The position numbers and the translations under genes were made by a program. A DNA stretch of 64,000 bases, taken from contig JBLMXQ010000133.1 in assembly GCA_050257855.1 (NCBI GenBank), positions 62,001 through 126,000 of the forward strand. The letters are read 5' to 3'. The DNA is from JBLMXQ01 sp050257855 (GTDB lineage: Bacteria > Acidobacteriota > Vicinamibacteria > Vicinamibacterales > CAVVIG01). Below the pieces are notes generated by a model, which saw only the letters and a program-made list of their open reading frames with translations, was not told the origin of the DNA and made no database searches. Shown piece by piece: positions 61,806 through 64,000 of this stretch; the stretch's first letter is position 1, and each line of letters opens with the position of its first letter.

Positions 61806-62477
61806 TTACTTTGCCCCCTCGCTGCGCAGCGCCTCGACGAATGGCCGCGTGGCCTCCGGCGGCTCCACTGCCGTGGTCAGCACGTCCTTCGGCGATACCT
61901 GTCCGTACAGATCGCGGTTGTCGTCGGCGTCGGGCTTGATGACGCCGCCCGAGACGTCGATGCCGGCGAACAGCCCCTGGGTCCGGGAGTACGAGAGGAT
62001 CTCGGCTCTGAGCTGTGCGTCGGTGGCGGCCCGTGCGTCGCGGCCGACCGGTCCGCCGGCGACCGAGGCCTCGGCGCCGAGCGTGACCTTGTCGCCGAGC
62101 AGCTTCTGCATGCCGCGCTCGTTCATCACGAGCAGCACGAGGTCGATCGACTGCGCGCCGATCTGCAGACCCCAGCTGCCCTTGCCGATCTGCATGAACA
62201 CGGGAGCGCTCCAGCCGCCGTTGCGCCGGCAGCTCATGAGCCCGCTGCCGTACTCGCCGCCGAACACGAACGCCGCCTTCTTCAGCGACGGCACGACGAA
62301 GACGCACCGGGCCCGGTTCCAGAGCTGGCTCGGGATGTCCTTGTCCGGCACCGAATGGATCTCGCGCAGCACGGCGGCTGCGTCCTCGATTCGCTTTCGT
62401 GCCTTGCTGGAAATGTCGGCATGAAGGCCGACCGTTGCGACCGCTACGACGGCCACGAGCCCGATCATCTGTCGCAT
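61806..62477 (-). CDS. SYLF/Ysc84 lipid-binding domain protein, secreted
   Basis: A 223-residue protein: signal peptide about 1-20 (VATVGLHA), then a SYLF domain with VLREIHSVPDKDIPSQLWNRARCVFVVPSLKKAAFVFGGEYGSGLMSC and GLFAGIDVSGGVIKPD, both family hallmarks. Bacterial SYLF proteins are periplasmic and bind lipids. GGAGGGACTC precedes the ATG. It converges with the lectin-like gene. Confidence 0.92.
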   Translation of the reverse strand: MRQMIGLVAVVAVATVGLHADISSKARKRIEDAAAVLREIHSVPDKDIPSQLWNRARCVFVVPSLKKAAFVFGGEYGSGLMSCRRNGGWSAPVFMQIGKGSWGLQIGAQSIDLVLLVMNERGMQKLLGDKVTLGAEASVAGGPVGRDARAATDAQLRAEILSYSRTQGLFAGIDVSGGVIKPDADDNRDLYGQVSPKDVLTTAVEPPEATRPFVEALRSEGAK

Positions 62478-62497
62478 GAGTCCCTCCGAAGCCGGCT

Positions 62498-63214
62498 TCA
62501 TACCTTGCGGAGCTTGCGGGTGCGCTGGCGGTACTGAAAGGTGCCGCACCCTGAGGGACACTCGAAGTAGTCCCACTGCTCGCTGTGAAGCGCGTTGACG
62601 CCGCCGATGTGGCTGCGCATGTAGGTGAGCGCGTGGTCGCAATTCGGACACAGCAGGGCGGGCGGCTCGACCGGCGGCGCGTCCGTGACGCGGCGCTGAT
62701 GCGCGCGCGCCAGGATGCCGGCCCGGCTGTCTCGACCGTCGAGGATCTGGCGCGAGCGCCGGCCATCGGCCGCCCCCTGCCCGGGCCCGCGCGCCGGGTC
62801 GGCCCGTGCGACGCCGTGCGGGCGCTCGACCAGACGCCGGAGTTCGGCCAGCAGCGTCTCGGGCAGACACGGCTTGATGAGGACCCTGTCCGCTCCTGCT
62901 CCCTCCGCGCGCTGCACGTCGGCGGCGTACGCATCGCCGGTCACGATGACGAGCGCGATCGAGGCGGTCGCCGGGTCGCCGCGCAGCAGGCGGCAGAGGT
63001 CGATGCCGTCGATGCCCGGCAGGCGCGTGTCGGTCACCACCGCGTCCGGCCGGCGCGAGATGGCCTTGGCGAGCGCCTCGCGTCCGTCGGTCGCGTGATC
63101 GACCTCGCAGCGCGCGCGCGTCAGGTACTCCGCGTACATCATCCGGGTGTCGGCGTCCCTGTCGGCGAGGAGTGCGAGCCTGAGCGACCTCGGCTGTGGC
63201 GCAGTGGCGGCCAT
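62498..63214 (-). CDS. Receiver-domain protein with C-terminal zinc-ribbon
   Basis: A 238-residue protein. Residues about 10-130 are a response-regulator receiver: acidic pair D18/D20, phospho-acceptor D62 in VTDTRLPGIDG, Thr in VIVTGD and Lys in VLIKPC. A linker follows, then a zinc-ribbon (CPNC and CPSGC, separated by YMRSHIGGVNALHSEQWDYFE) and a basic tail. No HTH is present. The ribbon may bind RNA, DNA or protein. No histidine kinase is adjacent. TATAAC (63233-63238, reverse) may be a -10. Confidence 0.82.
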   Translation of the reverse strand: MAATAPQPRSLRLALLADRDADTRMMYAEYLTRARCEVDHATDGREALAKAISRRPDAVVTDTRLPGIDGIDLCRLLRGDPATASIALVIVTGDAYAADVQRAEGAGADRVLIKPCLPETLLAELRRLVERPHGVARADPARGPGQGAADGRRSRQILDGRDSRAGILARAHQRRVTDAPPVEPPALLCPNCDHALTYMRSHIGGVNALHSEQWDYFECPSGCGTFQYRQRTRKLRKV

Positions 63215-63391
63215 CGAAGCGACCGTCAGCGGTTATACGGCACCGGTCGGCAGGTCGGCAAGCGAATTCGTGCCGCCCGCCGGTCGCCTGCGCGCAGTTT
63301 TCATCGGGCCGGTCCGGCGCACGGTTCGTGAAGCCGGGGCGCACGGATTGCACAGCGAGAAGGCGACGCGGGCCGGCGGTATACTCCCGGC

Positions 63392-64000
63392 GTGCGGCCC
63401 GGTCGCGTGTTGCGGATGGCGGCGGTTCTCGCGGGTGCCGTCGCGGTCGCGGGCGCGGTCCCGCGCGCCGGGGCCTTCACCGTGGCCGTGCTGCGCCGCG
63501 ACGGCCTGATCGTGCCGTTCGCCACGTGGGACGGAAAGCACTGGCGGGCCGACTGGCCGCGTCCCGAGCAGAATCCTGATGTCCCGATCTCGCTGGACAG
63601 CGTTCCGACGCGCTGGTGGGGAGATGCCGCGCCGGCCGGCACCTGGCGCGCCTGGACGGACCAGCCGTTCCCACAGACCGTCGGCGTGCGGCAGCCCGAC
63701 TGGTTCAAGGCGCAGTGCCTGAGGCAGATCGGACTGCGCACTGACTATCGCGGGCCGGAGCCGCCCCCGCCGCCGACCGTCCAGCCCTACCCGAAAGACG
63801 GCCTCGCGCTGTCGTCGAGCCAACCGGTCGACCGCATCGACATCGTGCCGACCGGCGTCGCCACCGACGTCATGCTCGATGCGTTCGAGAACGCCGAGAG
63901 CCGGCTCCTCGACAACGCCAGGTTCCTGCCGGAGGGCGTTCCGCGCGACCCGGTCGATCGCACGCGCGTGCCGCTGACGATCGAAGCGTCGTACGCCTTC
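63392..64000 (+). CDS. Uncharacterised secreted protein, N-terminal part
   Basis: An open frame of 203 codons runs off the window. It begins with a GTG (an in-frame ATG follows at 63416) and a Sec signal peptide (MAAVLAGAVAVAGAVPRAGAF). The mature part has ARRDGLIVPFATWDGKHWRADWP-like segments and a proline stretch (EPPPPPTV), then a beta-rich region. No family recognised. TATACT at 63380-63385 would place the transcript start on the GTG, suggesting leaderless translation. The 3' end is cut by the window. Confidence 0.65.
   Translation, partial: MRPGRVLRMAAVLAGAVAVAGAVPRAGAFTVAVLRRDGLIVPFATWDGKHWRADWPRPEQNPDVPISLDSVPTRWWGDAAPAGTWRAWTDQPFPQTVGVRQPDWFKAQCLRQIGLRTDYRGPEPPPPPTVQPYPKDGLALSSSQPVDRIDIVPTGVATDVMLDAFENAESRLLDNARFLPEGVPRDPVDRTRVPLTIEASYAF

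Overview
The window is 64 kb of very GC-rich, densely coded bacterial DNA with no rRNA, tRNA, phage, insertion sequence or CRISPR array that I can see. The gene set is that of a free-living Gram-negative chromosome: Suf iron-sulfur assembly, NAD salvage, RtcB RNA repair, LigA, PolX, RNase III, hut genes, purA, a Lol-like export operon and several outer-membrane proteins. The mix of a peptidase/propeller/barrel surface protein, many stress genes and small palindromic REP-like repeats suggests Acidobacteriota (perhaps Vicinamibacteria). That placement is inference from style, not a measured result.

Layout. 1-3.7 kb: sufC(partial)-sufD-sufS-sufU-sufT operon. 3.8-6.9 kb: a large reverse-strand surface protein. 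7.0-12.7 kb: pncB-archease-rtcB, a polysaccharide deacetylase and a group-2 type sigma factor. 12.8-14.2 kb: a ribosome-hibernation/cold-shock fusion and a CBS protein, divergently transcribed. 14.2-19.5 kb: a reverse operon of acyl-CoA synthetase, E1 alpha, E1 beta, lipoyl E2 and an acyl carrier protein, every junction overlapping. 19.7-25.5 kb: ligA, polX, a double Usp protein and a PolX-N-like HhH protein. 25.7-38.2 kb: a stress island with GroEL, Hsp20, nicotinamidase, a Cys-rich small protein, Cfa, a Ub-Mut7-C protein, trehalose synthase, a glycosyltransferase, two membrane proteins, DUF302 and Usp. 38.3-41 kb: PhoD and an NHL propeller protein. 41.1-46.3 kb: LolA-like/permease/permease/ATPase/outer-membrane protein operon. 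46.3-53.5 kb: NhaA, an FtsB-like protein, CutA, DedA, a Cys/Met-metabolism PLP enzyme, a SpoIIE phosphatase and a DUF2007-RNase III fusion. 53.4-59.2 kb: ATPase-hutU, hutH and purA. 59.3-64 kb: repeats, a PilZ protein, LepB, a secreted lectin-like protein, a SYLF protein, a receiver/zinc protein and a truncated secreted protein.

The strongest hidden signal is a set of sigma-54 (-24/-12) promoter matches, (C/T)GGCAC-N5-TTGC with exact GG/GC spacing. They sit in intergenic DNA, correctly oriented, before the CBS gene, the double-Usp gene, the Cys-rich small gene and cfa. One- or two-mismatch versions precede pncB-archease-rtcB, hsp20, the HPF fusion, the acyl-CoA synthetase/E1/E2 operon, the LolA-like export operon and the lectin-like gene. 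Together they suggest an RpoN-controlled stress and envelope regulon. The window encodes neither RpoN nor an enhancer-binding activator, so the controller would lie elsewhere.

Other points worth attention are single-chain fusions (DUF2007-RNase III, HPF-cold shock, peptidase-propeller-barrel, receiver-zinc ribbon), an ACP translationally coupled to a 2-oxoacid dehydrogenase E2, an orphan GroEL without the GGM tail followed by a promoter/hairpin/micro-ORF region, an ATPase with an altered P-loop coupled to hutU, and divergent gene pairs with under 30 bp between start codons.
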